From: Sarcophilus harrisii
Lineage: Eukaryota > Chordata > Mammalia > Dasyuromorphia > Dasyuridae
Length of the DNA: 64,000 bases
Assembly: GCF_902635505.1 (NCBI RefSeq)
Contig: NC_045429.1
Coordinates: 462,289,359 to 462,353,358 of the forward strand
Direction: 5' to 3'
Shown here: positions 9,690-21,289 of the stretch, one piece after another
Layout: every line of letters begins with the position of its first letter
Numbering within the stretch: the first letter of the stretch is position 1
Made by a program: the position numbers and the translations under genes
The notes under the pieces: generated by a model
Told to the model about the DNA's origin: nothing
Databases searched by the model: none
The model's input: only the letters and a program-made list of their open reading frames with translations

Positions 9690-10240
9690 GAGAAAGAAAA
9701 TATTGCCGTTGTCGGTGTTTTACTTTTGCTTGTAAAACAATAATAAAACCCCTTTGTAATGCAGAAAAAAATTAGAATGGATAGAACCATAGGAAAGGAA
9801 GCTGCAGAAGGGAACAAGTTATTTTTTCAATAAAACATAGATGTGATCTGGCCCCTGGGTGTTGGTTTTAAGTGAAGATATTGACTTCCAGCTGAATGAT
9901 GAGGAAAACATCTTTCTGTTGAAATATTGATAGCAGATTACGCCCCAGCAAAAGCTCCCTCCAGAAAGCCCACCATTTCCAATCCTAATGGTATTTTCCT
10001 TCCTTGGGATGACTGCCGCATTCATGATCTGATGGCTTTCTTCTATCTGGGGGAAAAACTTTTTACCATACGGCTAAATTAACTTGTCAAAAGGCTTCAA
10101 ACTTCGGAAGCTTTTACAGCTCAATTCAGAGCTATTATTCAAGATTGAATGGGAAGGCCGTGGACTGTAAAAGCTTGCAAAAAAAAAATAAATTTCCCAG
10201 GCTTTCATAGACGGAGTGAAATACTTACCTTTTGTTCGGC
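9690..10240. promoter_or_regulatory. Candidate conserved non-coding block
   Basis: A 550-base repeat-free stretch between a TG microsatellite and unremarkable DNA. It contains 'gcagattacgcccc' near 9932 (a GATTA-type homeodomain core), 'ggctaaattaacttgtcaaa' near 10071 and a run of AATTCAGAGCTATTATTCAAG-like text. Composition is even and both strands have only short frames. Function is inferred. Confidence 0.4.
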
Positions 10241-10789
10241 TTGTATATCTTCATTCAAGAGTCTCAGAATAGCTGTTTTTTTGCCTATAAATTCTTGTTC
10301 TTAACATGAAAGACAGCCCGGTTTTTTGTCTGCTGCCCTTGGAGTTAGCATCCAGGACACGCTCCTCTCTGCCCCCTGGATAATAATTCATTCCTATCAA
10401 GAGTTGGAGAGCTCTCCAGAAATGGGAGCAGGAGGGGGAACAAAGGCTCCCCACTCTCCGAATGCACCATTTATTTTTGTATTACCTTATTCTCTCAATA
10501 GATTCACGAGAGGCCCGATAGCCGATTACAGCTCCCAGACACGAGGCTACGTTCTGCCGCGTCACGTGTCACCAGGAGAAGGGACCCGAAGGAACCACCG
10601 GGGGAGAAAAGTGATGAATAATGGGGTCACCATTTTTGCACATGGTGGTCCTAGGTGGGGTGAGGGGATATGGCAGAGGCACAATGGGATTTCTCCCAAT
10701 GTCTGTGAGTACAAAGATTAATTAAAAGTAATCACTTCGATCAATTCAGTTAAACGGCCAGTTTTTTAAAGAGGGGAAAGCAGCCATAG

Positions 10790-10985
10790 TGATGTTTAAG
10801 GGACTGAATTTAGTTAGCCAGTCAACAAGCATTTTTCAGTGCCTTCTATGTGCTTTCTACTATGCTAAAGGCCGGGGTGCAAAGACAGGAAAAAAAGCAG
10901 TCCCTTCCCCAAAAACACCTAATGAAGGAAGGGTCACACAAGAGCATAGACCTGGAGAAGAGGTAAAAATCCAATGACTGGGTAT
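10790..10985 (-). repeat. L2 3' end, antisense
   Basis: 'agccagtcaacaagcatttt', 'gtgccttctatgtgctttct', 'actatgctaaaggccggggt' and 'gcaaagacagg' followed by 'cagtcccttccccaaaaaca' give the antisense L2/CORE terminus. Confidence 0.7.
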
Positions 10986-11449
10986 TTTCAATGCCCGTAT
11001 TACCAGAGCTGAGCAATCACATAGAACAGACAGACAAGATCCCAAACAATTCCTGTCCCAGAGATGCTTGCGATCTGTTTAGGGGGTAAGCTCCTAGCTG
11101 AACTAAAAAATGGCCTGGGAGAACATAGCAGTCTCTTCCTAAAGGCTCCTTGATGGAGGGATTGGGGGAGGTTAAAGTCACCCCAGATGAGCCGCACTCA
11201 GAGAGGTGGGGCTTCCAGGAACAGGGAAATGCCAGCCTGTCTGCCCTTGCCCGAGCCTGTCCATCTCTGCAGGGTGAGTTCAGTCTGAGGCCCCACGGTT
11301 TAGGAAGGACACTGATAAGCTGGGGACTATCCAGGGAATCGTGATCAGGACCAGGAAGGCTCTTGTCTCCAAGTATTATGGGAATGTTTGCCCCAGAGAA
11401 AACAAGATCCAGGCCACCCAACATTAAAAGGGGAGGAATGTAGCCTCAT

Positions 11450-11705
11450 TCCTTAGAGGGCAAGGGGCAGAATTTGGATTTGCAGAGAGCCAGATTTTCT
11501 CTCTGGGGCAAGCAAAACAGAAGAATCAGGCATCTCCTGATAAAATAGGTTTCCTCTCATGGGAGATCTTTAATGCAAAGCTTAGAGAATCACTTGTCAG
11601 ATGAGTTGTAGAGGGGACCGCTTTTAATGGACAGATTGGACCAGATGGTCACTGTGGACCCTTGCAACTCTGACATATTGTGATTCTGTAAAGTCAGGCA
11701 GAAGG
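11450..11705 (+). repeat. L3/CR1 LINE 3' end, sense
   Basis: 'tagagggcaaggggcagaat' at the start, then 'atcacttgtcagatgagttg', 'tagaggggacc', 'attggaccagatggtcactg' and 'caactctgacatattgtgat' match the L3/CR1 terminus (gaccacttgtcgg / ttgtagagggga / ggactagatggcc / caactctgagattctgtgat). Confidence 0.7.
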
Positions 11706-11719
11706 AAAAGGTTGCAGTT

Positions 11720-11870
11720 TGAGAAGCTCAAAGGATTAGAGGTTTTCAGCTGGAAAGGACTTTGGAGGACCCTGAATTCACCTCACTCCCTATTTCACAG
11801 ATAAGGAAACTGAGTCGTGCAGGAGCCACGTTGTGTGTTGAGGGCCACACAACTCCCTAGTGACTGAGAA
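11720..11870 (-). repeat. MIR SINE, antisense
   Basis: 'cagctggaaaggactttgga', 'atttcacagataaggaaact' and 'ggccacacaactccctagtg' define an antisense MIR. It lies directly after the L3/CR1 end. Confidence 0.75.
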
Positions 11871-12059
11871 CATTCCTAGGAAAGGAAGAATTGTTTGTTA
11901 ATTAGCACGAGGAAGGAAACATTCTGCATTCAGATGAGGGAAGAATTGGATGGTTCATCTTGTTGATGAGAGGATATTTGATCAGAAATTATCTGAGGGA
12001 ACACAAAGGAAAATGGGGTGGGCTGGGCGGTGGAGAATGGGGTGCGCTAATAGAAAGAG

Positions 12060-13120
12060 CTTTGCATGAGCAGATCTAATATTGCTGATGGCTTTTTTAA
12101 GGGGGGAAGGGAGACAAGGGGGGGCCAAACCAAACCAAGCAAACTTGTGTCTCCACAGGGTACCCCAGAAGGCAGGGGGGGCTGTTTCAGAATTAGAGAA
12201 GGATTAACCAGCAGCCGAAAAGTCGAGAAATACACGGTTTCCTCTGCTTTCTCCCCCCTTCTTGTCAGAGCCCACCCCCAGACCAACAGAATGCCACGGA
12301 ACGGAGCCGCTAAGAAATGCCGTGTTCTCCGACATTTGCTTCCTGATTTCCTGAGTGGTAACTGTGGGCTTGAAAGCTACCGTGTGGAACCGGAAATTTT
12401 GTCTAAACACCAGGGCCGTTTTGTCAAGGCTAGAAAGATTGCAACGAGTTCCAGCCGGAGGATGAGTTGCTGAGACACGAGAATCGGAAGGCTGCTCACC
12501 GAGGCGCCATTTATCATAAGCCCAGGACGTTGGAAACAACAGCTGGCTCACCAGGGTCGTGCGGGCCGAGCAGATGCTGGGCCAACTTTCTCATCAGACG
12601 CCGAGCATCCCGGCGTTTGCCTTTGTCTACTCAGAGATTTTTAAATTCGGGAAATTCGTTATTAGAATTGTAAACAATCGGCGCTCAAGGTGCAACGGGA
12701 TGCACCAAACACGACAGGAATAAGCCCTCCCGGTACAGCGCTCACATTTTTGGCTCGGCTGCCAAATGCAGCAGAACCAGAGAACCGCCGCCTCTGCTCC
12801 CTCCGGGTCTTTTTCCAAATCTGCTCCCAAGGATCTGTTTGTGTCTCGCATTATCTCTGGCTGCCGCCACGTGTGCTTCCTGTATGCTCCCGAGCTCTCT
12901 TTGTGCCGCTTCATATAAACCATCCCATACATCCTTGGACGCTTCCTGTTTGTCGGGCTCTCTCAACGCCATCCCCCTCCATTACCCTAATAGAGCAATG
13001 TTTATTCAGCTATTCCCCAATTATTAGATGTATCAGTTATGCCCAACGTCTCCCTGTTACAGACAGACACGGCCTTCATCCCACTTAATAATGTCTTTGG
13101 GAACGGTCGGCGGTGGGACC
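12060..13120. promoter_or_regulatory. Repeat-poor, CpG-containing unique block
   Basis: About 1 kb without recognisable repeats and with many CpG by eye (for example 'ggaacggagccgc', 'cagacgccgagcatcccggc' and 'gccgccacgtgtg'), unlike most of the window. AT-rich text at 12981-13045 ('accctaatagagcaatgttt', 'ccaattattagatg') looks like a constrained element. Short frames on both strands overlap each other, so coding is not supported. It may be a CNE cluster or a weak CpG island. Confidence 0.4.
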
Positions 13121-13179
13121 GTAGAACCGACTCAGGCCCAAAGGGGACGTGGCCTCATGGGTCTTTTGGCTAGACCCAC

Positions 13180-15295
13180 GTATTGTTCTCTAAGACGAAT
13201 GCACCAATGCTTATTCTCAGAAAACAAAGTTTCTCTGCTACTCTGGCACCTCACCTGGATCTGAATTTTCATCAGTCAGATGTTCCCTCTGATATGTTCC
13301 CTGCCATCTCATGTGCCTCTTGTTCGTGCCTTCTCATAGGTATGGTGCTGGGGAGGTCCTCCTGGAGTGCTGAAAGCCTTCCTTCCTTGCCCCTGCCTTC
13401 ACAAGGAGCTTCCTGTTTATCCTGGCTGTCATCAATTGATCAAGTCCAAAATCTTCCTCCCTCATACAATTCCTTCCATTCTAGATCTTCTTCATTGGTT
13501 GTGCTTGGAAGCCCGCTCCCCACCTTGCTATTAGTCATTTCCCCATATAGTGTTGGTCCAATTCAACTGCTCTGCCCACTTTTTGTTCTCCTTGTTGCCA
13601 TTTCTACTCCCGAAAGGGAAGGGGTGAGATGCTTGTTACTACGTGTGATGATTCTTGTCCTTGACCCATATGTTCAATTTATTGCTCTCAGTCATATACC
13701 GACACTAAGTAATGGAGCTATTCTACTGAATACTGATGTTAAAAAGATGGGCATTTGTTTCTGTGAGAAGTCTGGGGACACTAAAGGAACTTCATCATTT
13801 TTAGGAGGAAATTTAGTACCTTCTCCCTCTTCTGTTTAATTTTGGGTGCAACTTATTGTCCATTTGGCTGCTCTTTCCCAGACAAATATAGATTTAAAAT
13901 TCTATAATATATATATATAGTGTATGTATATATTATTGAAGAAGTTCTACCTACTTTTTGTCTAAATGCACGTCACAACTTGTCATTCACTTTAGTTAGT
14001 CTTCTGGTTCAATTCTTTCGAGCAGTTTCATATCGCTTCCAGGAGGCTTTATAACGTTCCCGAGTTGGAACCAATCATGAAAAAGGAGAACCTGGAGAAC
14101 ATCTGTGTCCACAAAGAATCTTTCACCAATTTAATTTTGCATGTCTCTCTCCCCTCTTTCTGGCAAATGAAGGCATTCACTTCCTGTACAACTTGTTTGA
14201 TAATTACCCTCAGAGACAATGCAAGAAGTTGCCTTTTATTACTTAAGATCTTGAGTGACTTGGATGTATGTCTGGGAGACGACTTATTAGATGGAATCCT
14301 TCGAGATGCGGTTTTGCTTTGCTGAAGAAAATGTTTGGTTTGGGTTTGGTTTGATAATTTTTAAAAGGAAGGTGGAACCTTGCACTCTGAGCACCTTTCA
14401 GTCAATATGGGTTGTTAATGATGTGGTCTAAGGTGGACTGACTGGGGAAGCCAGTCCATTTTCTGCTAATGCCCTCAGAGAGCTCTTTCATGGCTGAAGA
14501 ACCACTTCTCCTTGGCATTGCAAAGAGCTGAGAAAGTAGGTCTTGGAGTAAGTAATTGATATTCTCTCAGCTCCTTTTTGGAGGTATTAATACGTTTAAC
14601 AAATTCTTAGATTTCCCTCTAATATTCCTGTTATCTTCTCCTTTGTGAACTGATACCTCTATATCCTCACGACTGTGTGGGCTCCAGGAGAGACCTCCTC
14701 TATGTCCATTCGATCTAAACCAGATGTTTCTCCCATCTTTGGTCTTTATTGCCATCCTTTCACAAGCACCTTCAGGACCGTGGCATGTGAGTTTAAGTGT
14801 GATGATTCTCTTGGTTTTTATGGGGAAAAACATCTTGTGATAAAGATATTTGTGCATCTTTTCAATTTTTCTTCTATTTGTTGTCCCTCCATTTTATCCT
14901 CAAATGCCCTCTATGTAACTTTGCTTAGTTAAATCTCTTGCCAAGCTTTTAGAAACTGGTTTCATTTTCAAAAGCCTCTCTCTACTTTATTAGACGCATT
15001 CATCACCATTTCCCATAATATGCTAAAACTAATTTCTATCCTAAACTAGCCTGGGTTTGGTTACCACCCTCGTCCGCTTGTCAAGAAGGCCAAGTGTGCG
15101 CTCATGGAGGAGCTTTCCAGCCTCTTGATCATGGAAACTGATTGGCGTTGGTTGCAATCGCTCCAGTCTGTATCAATGTCCTTTCTTCCGTCCATTACAT
15201 GTTTTGTAATCACTTGTTTGAATAGGGCAGGACTAGGTTGTTTCACTTCCACACCATAGCTTTTTCATCACATTTGTTCTCTATTCTGGTTTTGT
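13180..15295. other. Unidentified 2.1-kb region
   Basis: No repeat family was recognised. It has even, exon-like composition and one 218-codon + frame (13183-13839) with a leucine/serine-rich translation typical of a chance frame. The minus strand reads purine-rich, as a decayed element or retrocopy would, but I cannot assign it. An AT microsatellite interrupts it near 13905-13935. Confidence 0.35.
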
Positions 15296-15343
15296 ATCAA
15301 TTTTGCAGCAACAACAATGAATTATACACTTAACAACCAACTT

Positions 15344-15412
15344 AATATATATGTATATATTCACACACACACACACATATGTATGTGTGTGTAAATATGT
15401 GTGTATTCGTGT
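15344..15412. repeat. TA/CA/TG compound microsatellite
   Basis: Short TA, CA, TATG and TG runs in sequence, with interruptions. Confidence 0.9.
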
Positions 15413-15639
15413 TTTGTCCAGGACTTTTTCCCCTTGGAAACGTAAAGAGATATCTAGTGAGGACATTCCCTCTTCCAAAGCAGACCAGAGACTCTTCTAC
15501 AATGTACAGGCTCAGAAAGTTGCTCAAAGGAAGAGAGATGAAGAGACTTGCCAGGTGTTATACCATCACTATGTTATAGGGCAAGACTTGAACCAACTTT
15601 TTGACTTCAAGGTCAACACTCACCTACAATGTCTATAAT

Positions 15640-15872
15640 CTCTTTCTCTCTATGTATCTCTGTCTCTCTGTCTCTGTCTCTCTCTGCCTCTGTTTCTATC
15701 TATCTCTGTCTATCTCTCTGTCTCTGCCTTTTTCTTTTCTTTTCTTTTTCTCTCTCTCTCTCCCCCTCCCTCCCTCCTTGCCTCCCTTCCTCTCTCTCTT
15801 TTTCTTCTCTCTCTCTCTCTCTTCCTCCCTCTCTCCCTCCCTCCCTTTCTCTTTCTTTTTCTCTCTCTGGTT
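15640..15872. repeat. (CT)n/(TCTCTG)n polypyrimidine tract
   Basis: About 230 bases nearly free of A, with TCTCTG units first, then CTTTT, CT and CCCT phases. The long serine/leucine frames here are artefacts of the repeat. Confidence 0.95.
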
Positions 15873-15884
15873 GTGTGTATTAAA

Positions 15885-16145
15885 GAGGGGCAGAATGGTC
15901 TAATGGATAGAGAATTGTCCTCAGACCCAGGAAGCCCTGATGTCAGATTCTGCCTTTGACAGTGTCTGGCTGACCCTGGGAAAGGCCCTTCATTTCTCAG
16001 TGCTCTTGACAGCTCTCTGAGACTGTGAGCTTCAGGGAAGGCGCCCCCTCCCCTTCTTTCTAAGCCTAATTAGGAGGAAGAGTTTCCTCCCTTTTGTGTT
16101 CTCTGTATCAGTAAAATTTCAGGTCCAATCCCCATTCTCCAGGTC
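15885..16145 (+). repeat. Marsupial tRNA-derived SINE, sense
   Basis: Nearly full length: head 'gaatggtctaatggatagag', 'gtcagattctgcctttgac', 'tggctgaccctgggaaagg', then 'cagctctctgagactgtgag', 'gaggaagagtttcctccctt' and 'gtatcagtaaaatttcaggt'. The last three blocks match a marsupial SINE tail ('ccaatgaaatcacaggtcc'). Confidence 0.65.
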
Positions 16146-16434
16146 AAATTTTGCCACTTCTGGGAGGATAAAATGGCATCTTCAGCCTATGTTTGTAGGT
16201 CAGCAGACAGGTGGTCTCTGAATCTATGACTTTTCCAAGTCGGACAGAAGCTAGGAAGTTTGGAAATGCTGTGGCAATCATATCCCTGGTGACCTGGGGA
16301 CCGACAAGAGTTTTCCAGCAACTTGTTCTAGAAACTGAATTCTAGAACAATAAAAGAAATGCTTGATTTGTCAAGGGTTACTTCTTGGGACGGTCATTGT
16401 CTTTTCACTGGACGGATTTCCAGTGAACTGAGAG

Positions 16435-16628
16435 AGACTGTAGAATTCACCAGAAAGAGCCCCGACTGAAGTCAGAGGTTCTGGGTTCAGATTCCACCTG
16501 TGACAGTTAATATTTAGGTGACCTGGGGCATTTTACTTAAATTTCCTCAACCTCAGTTTCCCCAGCTATAAAATATAAAGGTTGTACCATATGATTTCTA
16601 AGATTCTTCTCAACTATCAATCTATGTA
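16435..16628 (+). repeat. MIR/Mon1 SINE, sense
   Basis: 'gactgaagtcagaggttctg', 'ggttcagattccacctgtga', 'aacctcagtttccccagcta', 'taaaatataaaggttgtacc' and 'tctaagattcttctcaacta'. The last two match the 'aaaatgaggggttggacta...ctaaggtcccttccagctc' end of this SINE group. Confidence 0.8.
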
Positions 16629-16629
16629 C

Positions 16630-17300
16630 CTAAGACTATTCTCAGATATTCCTGAAGCTTGAGCCTTGTTTTTTTTAATTATCCCCCCAGCCCAAGTCAG
16701 CATTTAATACTACTTAATAAAATAATCCCCTTCCTCAACTAGTAACTTTGACATTGGACTCATGAGTTATATGCAGGATCCCTTCCTCTTGGTCTAAGTT
16801 AAACAATGTGGTAAATAAAAATGGTGTGGGGGACAGTATGACAAAACTCTGTAATTGCCACTGAGTTGAAAGACTGGCTAAAGCTCCTCCTTCCTGATGT
16901 TCACAGAGGAAATGGAACCATGAGGGACTTTATTCAGGAGTCCTTCATGTGGACAATGATCTACTGAATCCGCTGGAATATTGTCCCAGAGTGTTCTTTG
17001 TGCCTGGTTTAAACATAAATTAAGGTACTATGAAATGACATTTGGAGCTTTAAAAAAAGAAATAAATATGACATATCCCTCTCAAAAAATAAAAATAAAT
17101 TAAGGATTAAGTATTCAGCCGATGCAATCCAATTGCTGAGAGTGAGATCCCAGGTTCTCAAGGGATCTGGCTTCCTTTCCCACATGACTAGGTGAGTGCA
17201 TGGCCTCCTCCATGTGGGCTGTACCTTGCCATAAAGAGCTCACACAGCCCTGCTCTGACCTCTCCTCCTCTGGGACTCTACTCTCCCATCTCACATGGTT
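16630..17300. other. Unassigned sequence
   Basis: AT-rich with an A-rich stretch at 17050-17105 ('aaaaaaagaaataaatatga', 'ctcaaaaaataaaaataaat') that could be the tail of an unrecognised retroposon. No gene or element end was identified. Confidence 0.4.
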
Positions 17301-17304
17301 TCTC

Positions 17305-17350
17305 CTCATTTGGGGGGAGGCACTAGGGGTTAAGTGACTTGTCTCACAGA
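17305..17350 (-). repeat. WSINE1-type SINE fragment, antisense
   Basis: 'ggggggaggcactaggggtt' and 'aagtgacttgtctcaca' match the antisense 3' part (gaggcaattggggttaagtgacttgcccagggtcaca). Only about 45 bp are preserved. Confidence 0.5.
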
Positions 17351-17545
17351 CGGTGTTCCATATATTTTCACAGAGGATTCCTTACCCACCCACCCCCAAT
17401 AGGAAGCCATTTTTCTATTTCTTTCATGAATTCATGAAAACTGGTGGAACCCATAAGCTCCCCATCTGTTGCCCCTCACGCTTGCAGTCTAAGCAGAGAA
17501 GCTTTCTTTTTGGCTGCACCTGTCCTTGGTATCTAAGTCCCATCA

Positions 17546-17546
<1 letters not shown>

Positions 17547-17583
<37 letters not shown>
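17547..17583. repeat. (TG)n microsatellite
   Basis: About 18 uninterrupted TG units. Confidence 0.95.
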
Positions 17584-17585
<2 letters not shown>

Positions 17586-17589
17586 GAGA

Positions 17590-18085
17590 GGTTTTCCATA
17601 ACAAATTTTATTGAACATCTTCCTGTTGAGAGACAAAGTCTGGTTCTACTTGGGGTCTGAGGGAGGGAGGGTCTCGGTGGGTTGAGGAGCTGTCCCTAGT
17701 TCTGAATTTGCATCTTTCCGAGCTTCTGGCTGGTGCCCACTTTTCCTCCCTTGCTCAGTGTATCCAATTTCCTCTTACCTTCATCCTTCCATCTGTTAGC
17801 AGAATCCACTCAGGGATGTCTCCCCGTCTCTTGTGTGGCGTCCATGGAAGATCATGAACTACACATCCATTTCTAATTTTCTCTCTTGGTGGACTTGTTT
17901 CAGTAATTGGCAAGCAAACACAGATCATGCTTTATTCTGGGCCGTTACTTCCCAGAATGATCATACCACTGAGCATGTGGAGCATCCCAGAGGCAGGCAG
18001 TATATTGTTCCTAGGAGCTGCTTGTTCAGGTGGTGGCTTTGCTTCCTAACAAAGGAGGGAAGCAAAGGGGAACCTCCGGATTTTC
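17590..18085. other. Unique-looking DNA, nothing assigned
   Basis: No recognised repeat. The 87-codon frame at 17833-18096 resembles no known protein and has no supporting context. Confidence 0.45.
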
Positions 18086-18089
18086 TTGT

Positions 18090-18880
18090 TACTTAGGATT
18101 ATTTGTCCAAAACACAAATGCCGATGTTTACCTCTGAGGCGTAATTATGTTTTCCATTTCTTCTTTAAAATATTGATAAGTTCCTGATCTGCAGTCTTTC
18201 TCAAAGTTCTGGGAAATTACACGATTGAGTTTTCACATGTATGTGGGTATAATTCAGTCTCCTGGGCCTGACTTGGTTTTTTTCCTTCAATGATTAATTT
18301 CTAATCAGAGCCTGCTGAGCATAAAAAATACAAATTGTAACTATCATCACTCACGTGTGATCTAATTCATAAGGAAGTGACGGACCAGCAGTTTCTTGGT
18401 GTATCATTTGGGTTAAACTAAATTCACTGTCATTCAAACGTTATAGCCTAAGTGGATTTCCTTTCCGGCACAAAACAAAGCAAAAACCTCATCCCTAAAT
18501 CAAACCCTATCTTCCTGATTATCAGAGTAAGTCTTTCACCACGGGGAAGAGTTTTTAACATGTGAAAACGTTATCATTTTGCAAAGGGAAAAAAACTGTT
18601 ACAATCGGATGATTCTACATGGATTTCCTGCCAAATATCGCTGCCCTTGGGTAACAGAATACTAACACTCCCCATGATTTGTGTGAGCACGGCGGTGCCT
18701 TGGGTGAATCTGAAGGCAAGGCCTCCCCCATCCCGGGCCACTCACGTGTTCATTTACCCATACTATCTCCAGCTGCTTGTGTGTTTATTTTGGTCATACA
18801 TTTCAAAGGACCATTTCTACCCTAAAGTAAACAAACATAATGGAACAGCTGTGACTGGTAAAATCTCGGGGGCATAATCA
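18090..18880. promoter_or_regulatory. Candidate conserved non-coding block, 0.8 kb
   Basis: A long repeat-free AT-rich stretch with a FOX-like TGTTTAC at 18125-18131, TAATTA at 18142, 'aatgattaatttctaatcag' near 18288 and an E-box CACGTG at 18352. Composition is uniform and there is no coding frame. It is one of the two best enhancer-like blocks in the window, but conservation was not tested. Confidence 0.45.
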
Positions 18881-19499
18881 CCACCCTCTTGTAGATATCA
18901 TGTTGTTGCAGATTTAATTTTGAATTTTCCTTTAAAATAAACTCTTGATTCACAATTGGTACAATCGGTTAAATGGGAGATGAATGCAGAATCGCTTTCT
19001 TCAGTGTGATAGGCCCAGATGAGAAAGGATAATGAAGGCAGGTCGCTTTACTTGTCTAAGAGCGGAGACTCGAGTCTCTGGAGAAAGAAAATTCTCGAGA
19101 CAAAACCAAGGCATGCAAATATTTTTGCCCATGCCTTCAAATTCCCTTTCAATCGTTCCTCATCAGTGGCAGCAGGCGAGGGCTTCTCAGTTCCTCTGAA
19201 CAAGAGAACTTCATTTCTGGCTTAACGCAGGGCTGGGTTTGGGGGGAGTGGGATGGGAGATGAACATTTGCCGCCATCTGGACTGTACCCAGGAGGTCGT
19301 TGCTGTGGTTCTGGCCTGTTCTGGGGCTCGTCCTAGGGCTCCAAACTACAGCTCTGACTTCGCCTCTCCTTCTCATAACCCAACAGTCACAGTGAGCCAG
19401 CAGCAGCCACCCGGGCTCTCTACTTTGCTCTGCTCCCAACTAGAACAGCCTCAGGGGGTGCCCTCAAAGGCCCCTTATCTGCCCCATCTTAGTCACAGA

Positions 19500-19690
19500 G
19501 AATTCCAGAGCTGGAAGGGACCTTGAGGATCATCAGCCTAAAACTTTACTCCAAAATCAATCATCTCCATGATATTCAGTCAATCAAAAAGCAAGTATGA
19601 AGCATCTATTGTGTCCTGGATACTGTTGGGCATAGAGAACAAAGAAGCCTCCACCTTCCCTTAAAGACCCTCTGTGGTAACAGTTGTGAT
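19500..19690 (-). repeat. MIR fragment plus L2 3' end, antisense
   Basis: 'tccagagctggaagggacct' at 19502-19524 is an antisense MIR start. 'attcagtcaatcaaaaagca', 'atctattgtgtcctggatac' and 'gggcatagagaacaaagaag' at 19573-19645 give an antisense L2/CORE end. Confidence 0.65.
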
Positions 19691-19699
19691 TTTCAACCC

Positions 19700-20515
19700 T
19701 TCTTCCTAAGTGCAGTCCTGGAATCCTGCCTGGAAACCCTTTTGGTGAATTTCTCCTCTCTTAATCACTTCATTTGGATCTGGGTTTTTCCAACAGATGA
19801 GAATATTTGTGAGATTGCTGATCAGAAATTATTCATAAACTAATAAAAGTATTGGGTTTAAAATGGGCAGAATAATGGAGGGGTTCCTGGAATAAGGGAA
19901 GCAATTGTAGTCTCGATACCGGCCTCTGATTCCATGAGGAGCTGGCTAAGACCCTCCAAATTGAGCGAACATATCCTTTTCTACTTGGCGTGAGGGAGGA
20001 TGGGGAAAAAGATGCAAGAAAACACGGTTCAAGATGAAGTAATAAGAGAGCCAATGGCTCGTGGGAGGTATAGAATTCTCAACTCTATAGATCATCCCTG
20101 GCTTCTCTGAAAAGAGACCCAATCATCTAATGATATTAAAAAATTTAAACTTAGGGAGAATGACTAGCAACTGATGGGGGAGTCGTTTCAGAACCAACAT
20201 TCTGAGCACAAACAGATCACCAGTTTGCTAAAGCAAATATCAGAATCGTTACCCAACGAGAGGAAAAAATAAATCTGAGAAGACAGGCAATCTGAGAAGG
20301 CAGAGCATGCAAATGAATGAATCCCAGTCTGAAATCTCACCAAGCAGCTGACACCCAAAATGGGAAATGGGTGGAAGAATGAACTATCGGCCATGTGGTC
20401 ATTATTTCGGTAGGGAATTTAGCCTATAGAAATCAGTGGCCACGTTGAGGAAATCAAGAAACCCATTCTACAATTTGTTTCTTGTTTTCATCAAATTAGG
20501 AGCTAGGATAGTCAA
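19700..20515. other. Unassigned sequence
   Basis: Purine-rich on this strand ('gcagaataatggaggggttc', 'gggagaatgactagcaactg') and reminiscent of decayed LINE DNA, but no family landmark could be named. Confidence 0.35.
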
Positions 20516-20519
20516 CTGC

Positions 20520-20610
20520 AACAATAACATAAATTTAACAACAACAATAATAATATATTATAATAATAATTAATAGTAATAATAACAAAAACATAAATTT
20601 AAATGTAAAA
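20520..20610. repeat. (AAT)n/(AAC)n A/T-rich low-complexity tract
   Basis: AACAACAAT followed by AATAAT and TAATAG units; nearly all A and T. Confidence 0.85.
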
Positions 20611-21105
20611 ATTACTGGAAGGGGGTGGAAGAGATTGCCAGCATTATATCACAAAATAATAAGCAGCATGAAGGAGAAAATAATCTATATAAAGTTTAGC
20701 AAAAAAAAAAAATCAAAGTAAATTAACTCATCCAAAAGGCATTTATAGATAAAACTAGAAGATCAACAAACAAAAAAGGGAAAAGATCTCAGAAAATTTC
20801 CATGGCAAACTATTTTTTCTATTGATGAAAATAGATTTAACAAATTTAAACTAACATCACAGTCTCTAATGTGTTACATGAAAAAGCAACTTCTAAAGAT
20901 AACAAAAACGGGAAGAAGAACCACATCAAATATACCCCAAAGAGGTCCATGCCAAAGTCCACTGATTTTGAGGGATCAGTTCTTCAGGGAAAAGATGAAG
21001 AAAGCAGGTCAAATCATTGGAGAAAATGTCACTGATCTTATTCTTCCCCAAAAGAGATGACACAAGAAGATACCAAGAGCCATGTCTGTTCCCATTTCCA
21101 TACAT
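20611..21105. other. Unassigned A-rich sequence
   Basis: A-rich text such as 'agcaaaaaaaaaaaatcaaa' and 'gaaaaagcaacttctaaaga', possibly an old LINE or retrocopy. No open frame or landmark supports a name. Confidence 0.35.
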
Positions 21106-21107
21106 TT

Positions 21108-21236
21108 CTTTTTCTGAGGCAGTTTAAGTGACTTGCCCAAGGTCACACAGCTACAAAGTGTTAAGTGACCAGATTTGAACTTGGGTCCTCCTGGCTTCAG
21201 GGCTGGTGCTCTAGCCATGCACCATCTAGCTGCCCA
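21108..21236 (-). repeat. WSINE1-type SINE, antisense
   Basis: Starts at 'ctgaggcagtttaagtgact', then 'cccaaggtcacacagctaca', 'aagtgttaagtgacc', 'agatttgaacttgggtcctc' and 'ctagccatgcaccatctagc', ending 'tgccc'. It is close to full length and well preserved. Confidence 0.85.
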
Positions 21237-21289
21237 TCATACAATCTTTAAAGAATACTCTATGTGGGTGTGGAGAGCAAGGGCAGCTG

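Noticed and set aside
13183-13839. 218-codon open frame, the longest that is not simple repeat
   Set aside because: The translation is Leu/Ser/Pro-rich with no recognisable domain, there is no splice or promoter context, and nothing matches a family I know.
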